This document shows, piece after piece, positions 35,168 through 43,884 of a DNA stretch of 63,418 bases (positions are counted from its first letter, which is position 1; each line of letters starts with the position of its first letter). Under the pieces are notes generated by a model. The model made no database searches and had not been told where the DNA came from. It saw nothing but the letters and a program-made list of their open reading frames with translations. The position numbers and the translations under genes were made by a program. The stretch comes from Hymenobacter sediminis (GTDB taxonomy: Bacteria; Bacteroidota; Bacteroidia; Cytophagales; Hymenobacteraceae), in the NCBI RefSeq assembly GCF_003231285.1, contig NZ_QKNS01000013.1:1-63418 (forward strand). The letters are read 5' to 3'.

Positions 35168-35608
35168 ATGGGTCAGAAATGCCTCTTTGCATTGTTTATT
35201 GGCTTAATGTGCTGGATCTCCTCCTGCCAGAGTCCAGATACGCCTACCTCTCACGCAGCGGCTCGCCATCCCGCCTCTCTTTCAGATTCGCTCGTTCAAG
35301 TACGGGTTACGGCGATTGATTTTCTGACCGAGTACATTATTACTTTGGATTGTGAAACGTTCGACCCACCAGCATCGGAAGCGACCATCACCTTCATTAC
35401 AGACCCCAGCACGCTCTTGCGGATCCAACAGCGCGTGGCTCACTTACGGGAAGACCCCTATAAAGTGCAGGTCGATACGCGTGCCAAAGCAGTCCTCCAG
35501 TATGCGGATGGTCGCACGAATACACTGTGCATAGGAAACGGGACTATGCAGAAGGACAGTCAACCTGTGTACTACGATTCCCGCTTGAGAGCTCTACTCA
35601 ACTTATAG
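35168..35608 (+). CDS. Small lipoprotein, unknown
   Basis: 146 residues; signal MGQKCLFALFIGLMCWISSC with lipid Cys20. The mature chain is beta-rich (VQVRVTAIDFLTEYIITLDCE) and ends YYDSRLRALLNL. No family recognised. Its start overlaps the tail of the decayed gene in another frame. Two copies of the CGTTTATG palindromic site follow within 240 bp. Confidence 0.6.
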   Translation: MGQKCLFALFIGLMCWISSCQSPDTPTSHAAARHPASLSDSLVQVRVTAIDFLTEYIITLDCETFDPPASEATITFITDPSTLLRIQQRVAHLREDPYKVQVDTRAKAVLQYADGRTNTLCIGNGTMQKDSQPVYYDSRLRALLNL

Positions 35609-35740
35609 ATAAAAAGGAGTGATGTTCAAGTGGCTAAAACGGTACTAGCTCCTTATCTATCCTGACTAGATGTTTACCATTTTTCCTTTTTAGGCTACTA
35701 ATAAGCTACACTGCTTCCTGATTGGACTTGTACTATATGG

Positions 35741-35767
35741 CAAATGCGCGTTTATGAAACGATACAC
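35741..35767 (+). repeat. CGTTTATG site S3
   Basis: Matches the S2 site at 39112-39138 at 21 of 27 positions, with CGTTTATG and GATACA both kept. The left half is less symmetric (CAAATGC). Confidence 0.65.
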
Positions 35768-35807
35768 AGGCCACCTCGACCTGTGCTGGCCTGGATTGTC
35801 AGTATAT

Positions 35808-35843
35808 GTATCACCTATGCAGTGACGTTTATGATCCGTTACA
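35808..35843 (+). repeat. CGTTTATG site S6 (degenerate)
   Basis: GTATC at 35808 faces GTTACA at 35838, with CGTTTATG between them at 35825-35832: the same layout as S2, but the left inner arm is lost. Two sites 67 bp apart resemble sub-sites of a res region. Confidence 0.5.
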
Positions 35844-35902
35844 AACCCGTAGAAGCTACGTGCTAAGGAGAGACCTTACGGAACCGTCCAGCATGGTCGT
35901 AG

Positions 35903-36577
35903 TTACCTGCGTCTAGGGGCGGTGACGCGACTTGGGTCACGCAGCGAAGAATCCTGTACTGGACTCTGCCGAGGCAGTTGAAAGAGTTGGTTGAGATAGA
36001 CCTCGAAAGCTTCTTGGCTGGCAAACTCGCCCCCGATGTCGGAGACAAAGCGCTGCTCATAGGGGTAGGCGATTCCCAGAACTTCTAAGGGCCTTGCCGA
36101 CAGGGCTGACTCTCGGGGAGGCCGGGCAGGGTAGTTGGCGGGCAGGGGCCGGCAAAACAAGACCACGGGCTGCTGCCAGGGTAGACGCGGGCCCGCCCCG
36201 CCGGTGCCATGCGTGGGAAAGCCTTCGGAATACGTCACCCGACCATCCTCATAGGTCACGCTCACCGCGTAACCGCCTCGGGTGACCACTTGCACGGTAT
36301 CCGCTCTTGGGCTTCCCATCACCCATCGATCCACCCGCAGCAGGCTGGCATGGTAGGCCCGCTGCTTGGCTGAATCGAAGTACAGCGTGTGCTGAACGAC
36401 TTCGCCTTTCAAGATATGGGTCCTCTCTCGGGCGATGCGCGCGGATTCGGCTCGAACCAATTCGGCCTGGCTGAGCTCCGGCGTCTGCGCCGGCAGGCTC
36501 CGCCACCCTCTCAAGCAAAGCAGGAGCAGCAAGCCCCAAGGCTTTCCAAGGGTAACGTAACCGGCAGGGTTGGCCAT
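35903..36577 (-). CDS. Secreted protein, unknown
   Basis: About 224 residues from MANPAGYVTLGKPWGLLLLLCL, giving a signal peptide ending near LPAQT. The mature part opens helical (ELSQAELVRAESARIARERTHILKGEVV), then is beta-rich with HGTGGAGPRLPW. Sixteen further codons upstream are open but lack signal character. No family recognised. It is followed on the same strand, 81 bp upstream, by the DUF6252-like lipoprotein, and the two may be co-transcribed. Confidence 0.6.
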   Translation of the reverse strand: MANPAGYVTLGKPWGLLLLLCLRGWRSLPAQTPELSQAELVRAESARIARERTHILKGEVVQHTLYFDSAKQRAYHASLLRVDRWVMGSPRADTVQVVTRGGYAVSVTYEDGRVTYSEGFPTHGTGGAGPRLPWQQPVVLFCRPLPANYPARPPRESALSARPLEVLGIAYPYEQRFVSDIGGEFASQEAFEVYLNQLFQLPRQSPVQDSSLRDPSRVTAPRRR

Positions 36578-36658
36578 ATAGTTAAGGATAGAAGCAGTAG
36601 AGAACCGGTTGTATGCTCCGTGCAAAGCCAGCTGGGAGAGAAGGGAGCGGGCACCGGT

Positions 36659-37228
36659 TTACTGGCGCTTAAAGCGCACGTCAAAGCGGCCGTCAGTAAT
36701 CTGTACCGTGCGCTGGCCCCCATCCTCAATTAGACGGCCTTCAAAGGTGCCGGCTACGATGTGTTGCACCGTGTCGAAGCGGGTGATCGTCACTTTCCCT
36801 GCATACCCCGGGCCGGAGTAAAAGCTGGGCTTCGCTTCTACTCGCTCATTGTGATAGGTCATATAGGGTGGGGTCAGGTCCCCTAAGGTTAGCGCCGGCT
36901 CGTCTTCCAGCACATAGGTGCCGGGCTGCACAATCCCTCGCAGGTGAAAGCTCCACGAGGCACGGGGCCGGCGGCGGTCAGCCAGATACACCTCCAGGAT
37001 CCGGGCTCCTCGTCTCGTTTTACGCCAGCGCCCCCCAACTGGACCGCCGGCCCCCGAGCCTAAACTGTAGCCGCCCGTCTCGTCATGGGGCAGGATGGCC
37101 ACCCCATCAGCCAGAAAGCCCGCGGTGTTCTTGCCGGACTGCGTGGCATTAGGTAAGGTATCCAGCGGGTCTTTCTTGCAGCTGCTCACGAGGCCGAGCA
37201 GCACGGCTCCACACCAATACTTATACAT
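36659..37228 (-). CDS. DUF6252-like lipoprotein
   Basis: About 189 residues; signal MYKYWCGAVLLGLVSSC with Cys17. The mature protein begins NATQSGKNTAGFLADGVAILP, and closes with VTITRFDTVQHIVAGTFEG and QITDGRFDVRF. It is a paralogue of 27152-27724 and shares its C-terminal domain with the membrane protein at 15653. The frame extends 17 codons upstream, but the chosen ATG fits the signal. Function is unknown. Confidence 0.75.
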   Translation of the reverse strand: MYKYWCGAVLLGLVSSCKKDPLDTLPNATQSGKNTAGFLADGVAILPHDETGGYSLGSGAGGPVGGRWRKTRRGARILEVYLADRRRPRASWSFHLRGIVQPGTYVLEDEPALTLGDLTPPYMTYHNERVEAKPSFYSGPGYAGKVTITRFDTVQHIVAGTFEGRLIEDGGQRTVQITDGRFDVRFKRQ

Positions 37229-37479
37229 ATACGTGAGGTAAAGAAAGGAATATGGATAGACGGGTAGCACAGGCGTCACCCTCGTAGGTCACCCGCCGCA
37301 GGCCAACGGACGGAACCTGTTAGCGGGTGATAGGGGGGCAGAAGAGGCTACCTAAGATACCCTTTTATATAGAATAAATACTAGGCAGTTCCTTGTTCCG
37401 GTTTCCGTGTTCCCGCGGTGGTCCTGACCAGCGGGGTATGCCCGTTGCATCACCTCGTTTAATGGAGAGGGCGTACTCC

Positions 37480-37945
37480 CTAGGGAAGAGAACCCCTAAA
37501 GAGGGAGCCGAGCTACTCCTATCCACGTTGGATTGCGTGGCGCGCAACGTGGCCTTCTTGTCTACGGTCCTGGAAAGCCAGGTGCGCTTCAAGCCGATGG
37601 ACTTGCCGGCTGCTGATGAGTTTACCTTGCACATCGGATCAGGAGGCCACGGCCAGTTTCACCTGCACCCGCAGTGCGCTTACGGTCAAGAAGGCGTCAG
37701 GCTTTCAGGTCGGGACACCCGCAAAATTGATTCAGGCAGCAAGGGACAAGGCTTGCGAGTCACTGCAGCGCGCTGAGCAGGCGAAGATCAATAACCGGCG
37801 GGCGGCGCTGCTGCGGAACATTGGGGAAAGTCTGTAGGAGATTGTCGACCGGCTCAGTGAATCCAGATAGAGGATGGGGGCAAAGCTTTTCACCTTGTGG
37901 ATATTCAGCAACTGCTACCTACCTTGGAAAAGATCAAAAATACTG
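37480..37945 (+). pseudogene. Decayed serine recombinase
   Basis: Pieces in different frames match the intact recombinase at 33614: LDCVARNVAFLSTVLESQVRFKPMDLPAADEFTLHI, then after a frameshift KKASGFQVGTPAKLIQAARDKACESLQ and RRAALLRNIGESL, then a stop and further traces of the C-terminus. The N-terminal catalytic serine region is gone. It must be inactive. Confidence 0.85.
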
Positions 37946-38066
37946 CTTCAGAAAACGAGCCCCTAGGTCATATGACTATTTGGTATTATTTTTAAGGCCT
38001 ACTGTAGAAAGCCAGCAATATTATTCTAGAAGTATATTCTTGAGAAAGAGATTACATAATTATTTT

Positions 38067-39041
38067 ATGATGCAATCGAGTGCCCAGTACCCAATTATCG
38101 AGGTGCCATTTTCCTTGAAAAATGCGTTAACGGCTATTCCCCAGCCTCCGCAAGAACCAGTCAAGCCCTCTTTCCCTCTGCACCCCATGCTGCCGCCGCT
38201 CTTCACGCCCGGCATCGTAGGGTGGTTGCTTGTCCTCGTGTTCGGCGGGCTCTGGCTCTTAGACCAACACCTCGAACTGGCAGCAGCTCTCTTGACCGGT
38301 ATTGCCTTCCTGGCTATTCTATGGTGTAACCGCCAGGCGCGTAGGCGCTATAGTGCTCAGGTGGCGCAGTACGAGCTGGATTTCGACCAGTACCTGACCT
38401 ATCCCGAGCGGCAGGCCGCTTACGAGGAAGCGCTCCGGCAGTACGCCTGTCCTGATACTCTCCCGCTGTATCGCAAACAGCAGGTCGCCTCACTGCTACG
38501 CAGCATCTCCTTACCCCTCTACGCCATTCCATCGGATGAAGAAGTCCCCCGTCAGGGGCGGAGTGAGGCGTATTTTCTGGCGTACCTGCAGCAGTACTTT
38601 GGGCAGGAAACCATTCATGCCCAATGCCGGGTACCGGTCGATGACCCGCGCCTGGCCACGGCCTGGTACTATCCTGACTTCGTCTACTGGGACGCAACCG
38701 GACTACGCATCGATATCGAGATTGATGAGCCTTATACACTCCGCACCAAGGAGCCTATTCACTATCAGGGGCAAGACGATACGCGCAATGCCTACTTCTT
38801 GCGCAAAAACTGGGTTGTTGTGCGGTTTACCGAAGAGCAGGTGGTGCGTTATCCCAAACAGTGCTGCAAGGAGCTGGCGGAGTTGATCTTCTCCGTGAAC
38901 GAAACGCACTATGCGGCCAAGTTCTTTTCCCAGCGACTTCCGCCCGTTGCTCAGTGGAGTCAGCAGCAAGCGCTGGGGCAGGCCCGAGCCGATACGCGGA
39001 ATACCTATCTCTCCCTGTTAAGCAGAGGCGTAGCATGGTAA
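38067..39041 (+). CDS. Membrane-anchored PD-(D/E)xK nuclease-like protein
   Basis: 324 residues from MMQSSAQYPIIEV. Two adjacent membrane segments lie at about 50-85 (TPGIVGWLLVLVFGGLWLL, LAAALLTGIAFLAILW). A helical linker follows, then at about 180-290 a restriction-endonuclease-like core: YYPDFVYWDATGLRIDIEIDE gives the D...ExD/E arrangement and NAYFLRKNWVVVRFTEEQVV the closing helix and strand of DUF559/Vsr-like nucleases. The combination suggests a membrane-tethered DNA-cutting protein, perhaps defensive given the island next door. The open frame upstream to 37821 is the recombinase remnant. Confidence 0.6.
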   Translation: MMQSSAQYPIIEVPFSLKNALTAIPQPPQEPVKPSFPLHPMLPPLFTPGIVGWLLVLVFGGLWLLDQHLELAAALLTGIAFLAILWCNRQARRRYSAQVAQYELDFDQYLTYPERQAAYEEALRQYACPDTLPLYRKQQVASLLRSISLPLYAIPSDEEVPRQGRSEAYFLAYLQQYFGQETIHAQCRVPVDDPRLATAWYYPDFVYWDATGLRIDIEIDEPYTLRTKEPIHYQGQDDTRNAYFLRKNWVVVRFTEEQVVRYPKQCCKELAELIFSVNETHYAAKFFSQRLPPVAQWSQQQALGQARADTRNTYLSLLSRGVAW

Positions 39042-39101
39042 GTCAGAGGACCAGTAAGTCATCACGTCCAACAAAACCGAGCTTCACTTCATGACTTGCT
39101 G

Positions 39102-39138
39102 GTATCTACTGTAAACGGGCGTTTATGTAATGATACAG
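39102..39138 (+). repeat. CGTTTATG site S2
   Basis: Inner arms TAAACG/CGTTTA (39112-39117, 39120-39125) around GG, outer arms GTATC/GATAC (39102-39106, 39132-39136). Same plan as S1 upstream of the intact recombinase. No gene in 39042-39267. Confidence 0.75.
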
Positions 39139-39267
39139 AAGGCATACGTACTAAGAATGATCCTAGAGCATATGTTGTCATCCTATAATGCTCCCATTGA
39201 TAAGTTCCGATAAAAAATTTATTGTAAGTAATACAAAGCCTAGTGAGGTGAATCTATTCTTTCTTGG

Positions 39268-41355
39268 TTAGTTTTCCGATTGCCAGTCGTAAGCTTGTCT
39301 TACCAAGTGCATCACGTCATCCAAGTCATTGAACGAGGCTAGGCCAACTTCCACATCGCCGTTACCCCAGCGGCCAAGACCCCGCACATCCTTGCACAGG
39401 TTTCTAGGGTCTCTGATTTCGTCAAAGGGCAAGTTCAGCGACAATCGCAAGCGGCTTTTCTGTGGTACTACATCCACGAAGTTGGTATCAAGCTTAAAAG
39501 CCACATACAACTTTTTCACCTCTTGCTTAACGGAAGTATCTAGGTTGAGAACCCGCTTTTCAAACGCATTGAATAGGTCGCCCATTTCACCATTTAAGAA
39601 GGCGAACTGCTCCAGCTTATAGGTCCCATCTGTGGTTTCCGGTTCCCGGTACGGCGCCAACTCGGCCTCGGATAAAGATGGAGCCGGCCATATCTTCAGC
39701 GCCTTGGATGCCAAGGCCTGGCCACGGCGAAGTATGGCGTCTTCGTTCCATTGCTCTTCTTTGGCCACGCTGGCGTTCAAGCGGATCGGGCTGTCGGCGA
39801 AGCCACCTTCTACCGTCTTTTTATACTCAAACGGTTTGTCGCTCAACTTTGAGTTGTAACCCGTCAGGGTCAGGTTACCGATAGTGTGCAGGTATTCTTC
39901 CTGAATGCGGCGCCAGTCAGGGCCCAATTCTTCGCGCCAGGCTTTTGATAAGTTCTCGTTTTGCGGAAGGATGTGCTCGATGGTATACTCGTCCACGGGT
40001 ACCCGCTCTTTGCGCCCGAAATTTTCCAGGCGCTCCAACAGGTAGTTACGAAGCCGCATGTTGTACAGGTCCCGTTGCTGAAACTCCCGGCGAAACTCTG
40101 CATCGGACGGGAAGCGGCGGTAGCTGTCCTTCAGCTGGAAGGCTGCCGCGACGCTCTCCACGTACCGGTTTTTACGCACCAGCCGGCCCAGTGCAGCAAA
40201 GGTTTTGTTCAGGCTATTGGTCGGAATGCCGCATATCACCCGCCGGAACACGTAGGCTTCCACCATGCGTACCACCTGCAGGTGTTCCTCCTTGGATAGA
40301 TGTTCGTCGAGGTAGTCAGCGTACACCTCCAGCAGAAACGGCGTAGCAGTATCCGCACGTAATTCTAGTAGGTCTGCGTATGCTTGGCGCAGTTGCTGGT
40401 CTTTCTCGTGCTTCAACTCGGGTAGCACGATGCGCACGTACAGGCCGGCATACCGGTGCAGCTCACGCAGTTTTTCTTCGATAGCCAACGGTGTAGCAGA
40501 GCCTTTCAAAAAGGCCTTGTAGCTCGTATACACGTCGTCAATACGCGGAATGGTACCCGTGCGCACCGTCAAATAGTCCCGTACAAACCAGTCGAACAGT
40601 CCGGCATAATGTTCCCCGAATAGCTGCTCCATTGGAAACCAGTAGTGTTCGTACAGCCGGGTTTGCACCTTCGGCTGCTGGCCCATCAGCACGTAGTTAC
40701 GAATCAGGTCAGCCTGGGACAGCGCCAAACCCGTTGAGTTCATGCTCTCGAAGATCAGTTGCGGATTGTCGACGCCTCTCTCTAAGGCTACGTCCACGAT
40801 AAAAAGCCGCTGCAGCCCTGCATACACGGCTTTAGCATTGTCGACAGTCAGGCGCTGGCGGAAGTAGTCATAGTTGCGGCGCACGTTGCTAGGTACCTCA
40901 ACCGGCGGTGAGGAGTGGCCTTCCAATACATCTATCAGTGCCTGCTTATCACCGCGGGTAAGCATTAGCTTGTAACGTAATGCACCATCTTCCTCCGCGT
41001 TGAATAGGTAGTAATTCTTAAGCTTGGTAGCCGATGTGCTTTCCAGTAGGCTAGGGTGTTGTTGCACCAGCTCGGCCAAGGCCGCCAGCAGTAAAGTCAA
41101 TGTAGTTACCCGCTGCTGTCCATCGATGATCAGCAGTTCGGGGACTTCGGAAGCATTGTGTTGGTCTTGCTCGAAGTAAACCACCGAACCCACGAAATGC
41201 CCTGCGCCCTCTTCAGCGTGACTAACGCTCAGAATGTCCGTGAACAGCTGATTGCATTGGCTTTCGTGCCAACTGTACGTGCGCTGATAGATCGGAATAA
41301 TGAACTGCTTAGAAGTTTGAAGGAACTTAAGAAGGTTGGCCTGCTTGGCTTTCAT
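39268..41355 (-). CDS. GmrSD-like DUF262/DUF1524 restriction protein with DUF5655 tail
   Basis: 695 residues. The DUF262 (ParB/GmrS-like NTPase) half has IYQRTYSW at 22-29 and the signature IIDGQQRVTTL at about 76-86. The DUF1524 HNH nuclease half has YTIEHILPQNENLS at about 458-471 and HTIGNLTLTGYNSKLSD at about 488-505. The C-terminal 95 residues (FEKRVLNLDTSVKQEVKKLY ... LVRQAYDW) match DUF5655. Related GmrSD/BrxU enzymes cut phage DNA carrying modified bases. It is a single-chain fused type IV-like restriction enzyme, divergent from the type I operon. Confidence 0.88.
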   Translation of the reverse strand: MKAKQANLLKFLQTSKQFIIPIYQRTYSWHESQCNQLFTDILSVSHAEEGAGHFVGSVVYFEQDQHNASEVPELLIIDGQQRVTTLTLLLAALAELVQQHPSLLESTSATKLKNYYLFNAEEDGALRYKLMLTRGDKQALIDVLEGHSSPPVEVPSNVRRNYDYFRQRLTVDNAKAVYAGLQRLFIVDVALERGVDNPQLIFESMNSTGLALSQADLIRNYVLMGQQPKVQTRLYEHYWFPMEQLFGEHYAGLFDWFVRDYLTVRTGTIPRIDDVYTSYKAFLKGSATPLAIEEKLRELHRYAGLYVRIVLPELKHEKDQQLRQAYADLLELRADTATPFLLEVYADYLDEHLSKEEHLQVVRMVEAYVFRRVICGIPTNSLNKTFAALGRLVRKNRYVESVAAAFQLKDSYRRFPSDAEFRREFQQRDLYNMRLRNYLLERLENFGRKERVPVDEYTIEHILPQNENLSKAWREELGPDWRRIQEEYLHTIGNLTLTGYNSKLSDKPFEYKKTVEGGFADSPIRLNASVAKEEQWNEDAILRRGQALASKALKIWPAPSLSEAELAPYREPETTDGTYKLEQFAFLNGEMGDLFNAFEKRVLNLDTSVKQEVKKLYVAFKLDTNFVDVVPQKSRLRLSLNLPFDEIRDPRNLCKDVRGLGRWGNGDVEVGLASFNDLDDVMHLVRQAYDWQSEN

Positions 41356-41370
41356 AATAAGTGAGTATTA

Positions 41371-41392
41371 GTAGTTGCCAAAGTACAACTAC
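41371..41392. promoter_or_regulatory. Inverted repeat upstream of the DUF262 gene
   Basis: GTAGTTG (41371-41377) and CAACTAC (41386-41392) form a perfect 7-bp dyad 16 bp upstream of the DUF262 start, in the shared control region of the two defence units; a possible operator. Confidence 0.4.
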
Positions 41393-41486
41393 TTAATCCA
41401 CTATGCTCTACAATAAGATGAGTAGAGTCAAAGACTAACCCAGCCTAAATATTTTTTATACACGTATATTTTTTACAAACTAAAAC

Positions 41487-41518
41487 TTGTCAATACAATA
41501 AGCATTAGCATATCTTTG
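41487..41518 (+). promoter_or_regulatory. Bacteroidota-type promoter of the type I R-M operon
   Basis: TTG at 41487-41489 and TATCTTTG at 41511-41518, separated by 21 bp, fit the -33 TTTG / -7 TAnnTTTG consensus of this phylum. The first gene starts 35 bp downstream. Confidence 0.65.
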
Positions 41519-41553
41519 TTGCCGGCAAGCAAACATAAGTTGCCATTCCGCCT

Positions 41554-42177
41554 ATGTACCTAACCGAACTGGCTCACATTTCTACCGGGACTTATGCCCC
41601 TGCGCAGCCAGTACCCGATGGCACTGAGCCGCCACCGGGTGCGGTGACCTACCTGCAGCTGTCTGAATTCGATGAGGATGGCCAACGTTTGGCAAGTGAG
41701 CCTGGGGCGTATCTCCAACCAGACACCCCGCCCGCGGCTACATCCTTGCTCACTGCCAGTTCTTTGTTGCTGAGTGCCCGCGGCGGCCGCCTATTTGCTG
41801 TATTGGTTGAAGAAGCCTGGTTGCCGGCTGTAGCCGCCAACAACTTCTTCGTGCTCGAAGTCGCTGCGCCAGATTGTTTGCCCGCTTTTCTGCTGATGTT
41901 GCTCAACCTGCCCGATACCAAAGTTCGGTTACGGAGCCGGCTAGGTGGTACCACCCAGGTTAACATCAACAAGCGTGACCTGCTGGATTTTGAGCCTTTG
42001 CCGAGTGGTGTCTCACTGCCTCCACTGCCTCAACAGCAATTTTTGGCCGACCTCTACCAGCTCTGGCTGCGCGAAAAAAATCTGACGCTACGATACCTCG
42101 CTGAGCGCGAGACCTATCTGACGTCTCGCCTGACAGACCTGCTCAAAAGCCCTCAGCATATTCCTTCTCAGGAATAG
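41554..42177 (+). CDS. Half-size HsdS-like specificity protein
   Basis: 207 residues, about half a type I S subunit. It has one target-recognition domain (ELAHISTGTYAP ... NNFFVLEVAAPDCLPAFLLMLLNLP, TTQVNINKRDLLDFEPLPSG) and one C-terminal helical spacer (PPLPQQQFLADLYQLWLREK). NINKRDLLDFEPLP-type wording is typical of S proteins. A full two-domain HsdS exists at 45504, so this may dimerise to give a second specificity, or do another job with the next two genes. First gene of the operon, directly behind the promoter. Confidence 0.75.
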   Translation: MYLTELAHISTGTYAPAQPVPDGTEPPPGAVTYLQLSEFDEDGQRLASEPGAYLQPDTPPAATSLLTASSLLLSARGGRLFAVLVEEAWLPAVAANNFFVLEVAAPDCLPAFLLMLLNLPDTKVRLRSRLGGTTQVNINKRDLLDFEPLPSGVSLPPLPQQQFLADLYQLWLREKNLTLRYLAERETYLTSRLTDLLKSPQHIPSQE

Positions 42178-42214
42178 GGGTACTGCCTAATCCAAGATTC
42201 AACCCCCAAGCGCC

Positions 42215-42916
42215 ATGGGCGAATTACGAGCCTCCCTTTACGACATATTCGGCTACTTCCTGCCAGGGTTAGTTGCCACGGCGGGTCTGCGCTTGCTATT
42301 GTGGGTCATCGTGTATCCCACCAAACAGCTGAGCATAACTCCTTTTGCCGAGCCCACGGTACTGCTGGCTGTGGCCGTCATAGCCTACCTCGTAGGGCAT
42401 CTGCTGCATGCCATAGGCAACGAGATACGGGTTACCCGCTCACCCAGCACCGTACCCACACCCAAGCCAACGGGCTGGCGGCGCATATTCGCCCGCAGCC
42501 AGGTTTCAGCTACGGCGTTGGCGTTGGCCGATCAGCGCATCGAGGGCTGCTTCGGAACCGCGTTTTTGGCGTTGTCGCCTGAGGAAAAAGCCGAGCTGCT
42601 CGACGAGGCCCGTGTCCTGCACGAACGGGTAAATGAGCGAGAAGTCTATATCTACCGGGAAGGCTTCTACCGCGGCATGACGGTAGCATGCGTTATTGTT
42701 TTCATCGCGTTGCTGGTTAGCCTAAGAGCCGCTGCCCTGACGCTTACCACCGAAAAAGCGGCTTACGCCGCACTGCGCAGTGAACGGCTGATACTGACTC
42801 TGCTGGTCGGATGCTCGGCCTTTCTATTCTGGAAACGAATGCTGCGCTTCGCTTACTACAAAACCAGCCGGGCGCTGATGCTCTGGCTTGCCACGTCTAA
42901 ACCCAAAACCACCTAA
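42215..42916 (+). CDS. Membrane protein of the type I R-M operon, unknown
   Basis: 233 residues with four membrane segments in two pairs: about 10-30 (DIFGYFLPGLVATAGLRLLL) and 45-70 (TVLLAVAVIAYLVGHLLHAIG), then about 155-180 (GMTVACVIVFIALLVSLRAAA) and 195-210 (LILTLLVGCSAFLFW). A cytoplasmic helical domain lies between the pairs. It ends 4 bp before the metallo-hydrolase start, so the two are tightly coupled. The arrangement of a soluble enzyme with a small membrane partner inside a restriction operon recalls defence effectors, but no family is recognised. Confidence 0.65.
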   Translation: MGELRASLYDIFGYFLPGLVATAGLRLLLWVIVYPTKQLSITPFAEPTVLLAVAVIAYLVGHLLHAIGNEIRVTRSPSTVPTPKPTGWRRIFARSQVSATALALADQRIEGCFGTAFLALSPEEKAELLDEARVLHERVNEREVYIYREGFYRGMTVACVIVFIALLVSLRAAALTLTTEKAAYAALRSERLILTLLVGCSAFLFWKRMLRFAYYKTSRALMLWLATSKPKTT

Positions 42917-42920
42917 TAGC

Positions 42921-43784
42921 ATGCCCAACGATCTATACATCCGCATCTGGGACGTACAGCACGGCTCCGCCGCCTACGTCCGCACGCCCGAAGGCCGCCA
43001 CATGGTAGTTGATCTTGGCGTCGGTGACATCACCGGTAATAATGCCGGCCGTGCTGGCGACGAGTGGTTCAGTCCACTCAAGTGTTTGCGGGACAACGGC
43101 ATTACGCAGCTCGATAATGTCATTATTACTCATCCTCATACGGACCACGTTGATGACATAGAGGAGTTCTATAACATGAACCCACTGGTGTTAACGACCC
43201 CTCGGCATTTGACGGATGAGGAAGTGTTGAACGGCAACCCTCGCCGTGATAATAATATACTTGGCAAGTACCTTGAAATACGCAAGAGGTATTCTGCTCC
43301 CATGCCCAGTGGTACTGGTGTATCATCCGAGAAACCTTCGCTGGATTTTACCACCTTCAGCCCAATCAACTGCGCGAAGTCGAATCTCAACAATCAGAGC
43401 ATCGTCGTTTTCCTTTCCTACGCCGGCTCCACCATCTGCATCCCCGGTGACCCCGAGGGTGCAGCATGGCGCGAACTATTAGATCAGCCGGGCTTCATTG
43501 GGTACCTGAAGAAAACCGACATCCTCGTTGCCTCGCACCACGGCCGCGAATCCGGCTTCTGCGAAGACATCTTTGAGCACTGCAAGCCCAAGCTGGTTGT
43601 CATCTCCGACGGTCAGCGCGGTACCACCTGCGTTCGGGAAAAATACTACCAAAAAGCTACGGGACTGTCTGTAGGCAGCCACTCCAACACGAGCTGGGAA
43701 ACGCGCTACTGCCTTACTACTCGCCGTGACGGGTCCATCGATATCTGGTTCACCAACGATGGTATCGTGGTCAAGACCGAATAA
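42921..43784 (+). CDS. Metallo-beta-lactamase-fold hydrolase (ComEC/Rec2-like)
   Basis: About 287 residues. The metal-binding signature HPHTDH is at 71-76; the later ligands appear as Asp177 in GDPEG and the His pair 206-207 in ASHHGRESGF. This SHHG form is typical of the ComEC C-terminal domain and related stand-alone nucleases or hydrolases. No signal peptide, so it acts in the cytoplasm. The frame opens earlier within the preceding gene, but the ATG at 42921 fits. A hairpin and about 100 bp separate it from hsdM. Substrate unknown; nucleic acid is likely from the family. Confidence 0.82.
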   Translation: MPNDLYIRIWDVQHGSAAYVRTPEGRHMVVDLGVGDITGNNAGRAGDEWFSPLKCLRDNGITQLDNVIITHPHTDHVDDIEEFYNMNPLVLTTPRHLTDEEVLNGNPRRDNNILGKYLEIRKRYSAPMPSGTGVSSEKPSLDFTTFSPINCAKSNLNNQSIVVFLSYAGSTICIPGDPEGAAWRELLDQPGFIGYLKKTDILVASHHGRESGFCEDIFEHCKPKLVVISDGQRGTTCVREKYYQKATGLSVGSHSNTSWETRYCLTTRRDGSIDIWFTNDGIVVKTE

Positions 43785-43821
43785 TCCGTCTTCATTGTTC
43801 AACTGAATTTTTCGCCAGGCT

Positions 43822-43845
43822 CCCCCTCTCCCCACGGAGAGGGGG
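43822..43845. repeat. REP-like hairpin between MBL gene and hsdM
   Basis: Perfect 10-bp arms CCCCCTCTCC/GGAGAGGGGG with loop CCAC, followed by a G-run. This type of extragenic repeat is common in Hymenobacter-like genomes (from memory). It may reduce read-through from the first three genes into hsdM. Confidence 0.75.
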
Positions 43846-43884
43846 TAGGGGGGAAGCCCCCAGCCTTCCCCAATACCCAATTCC

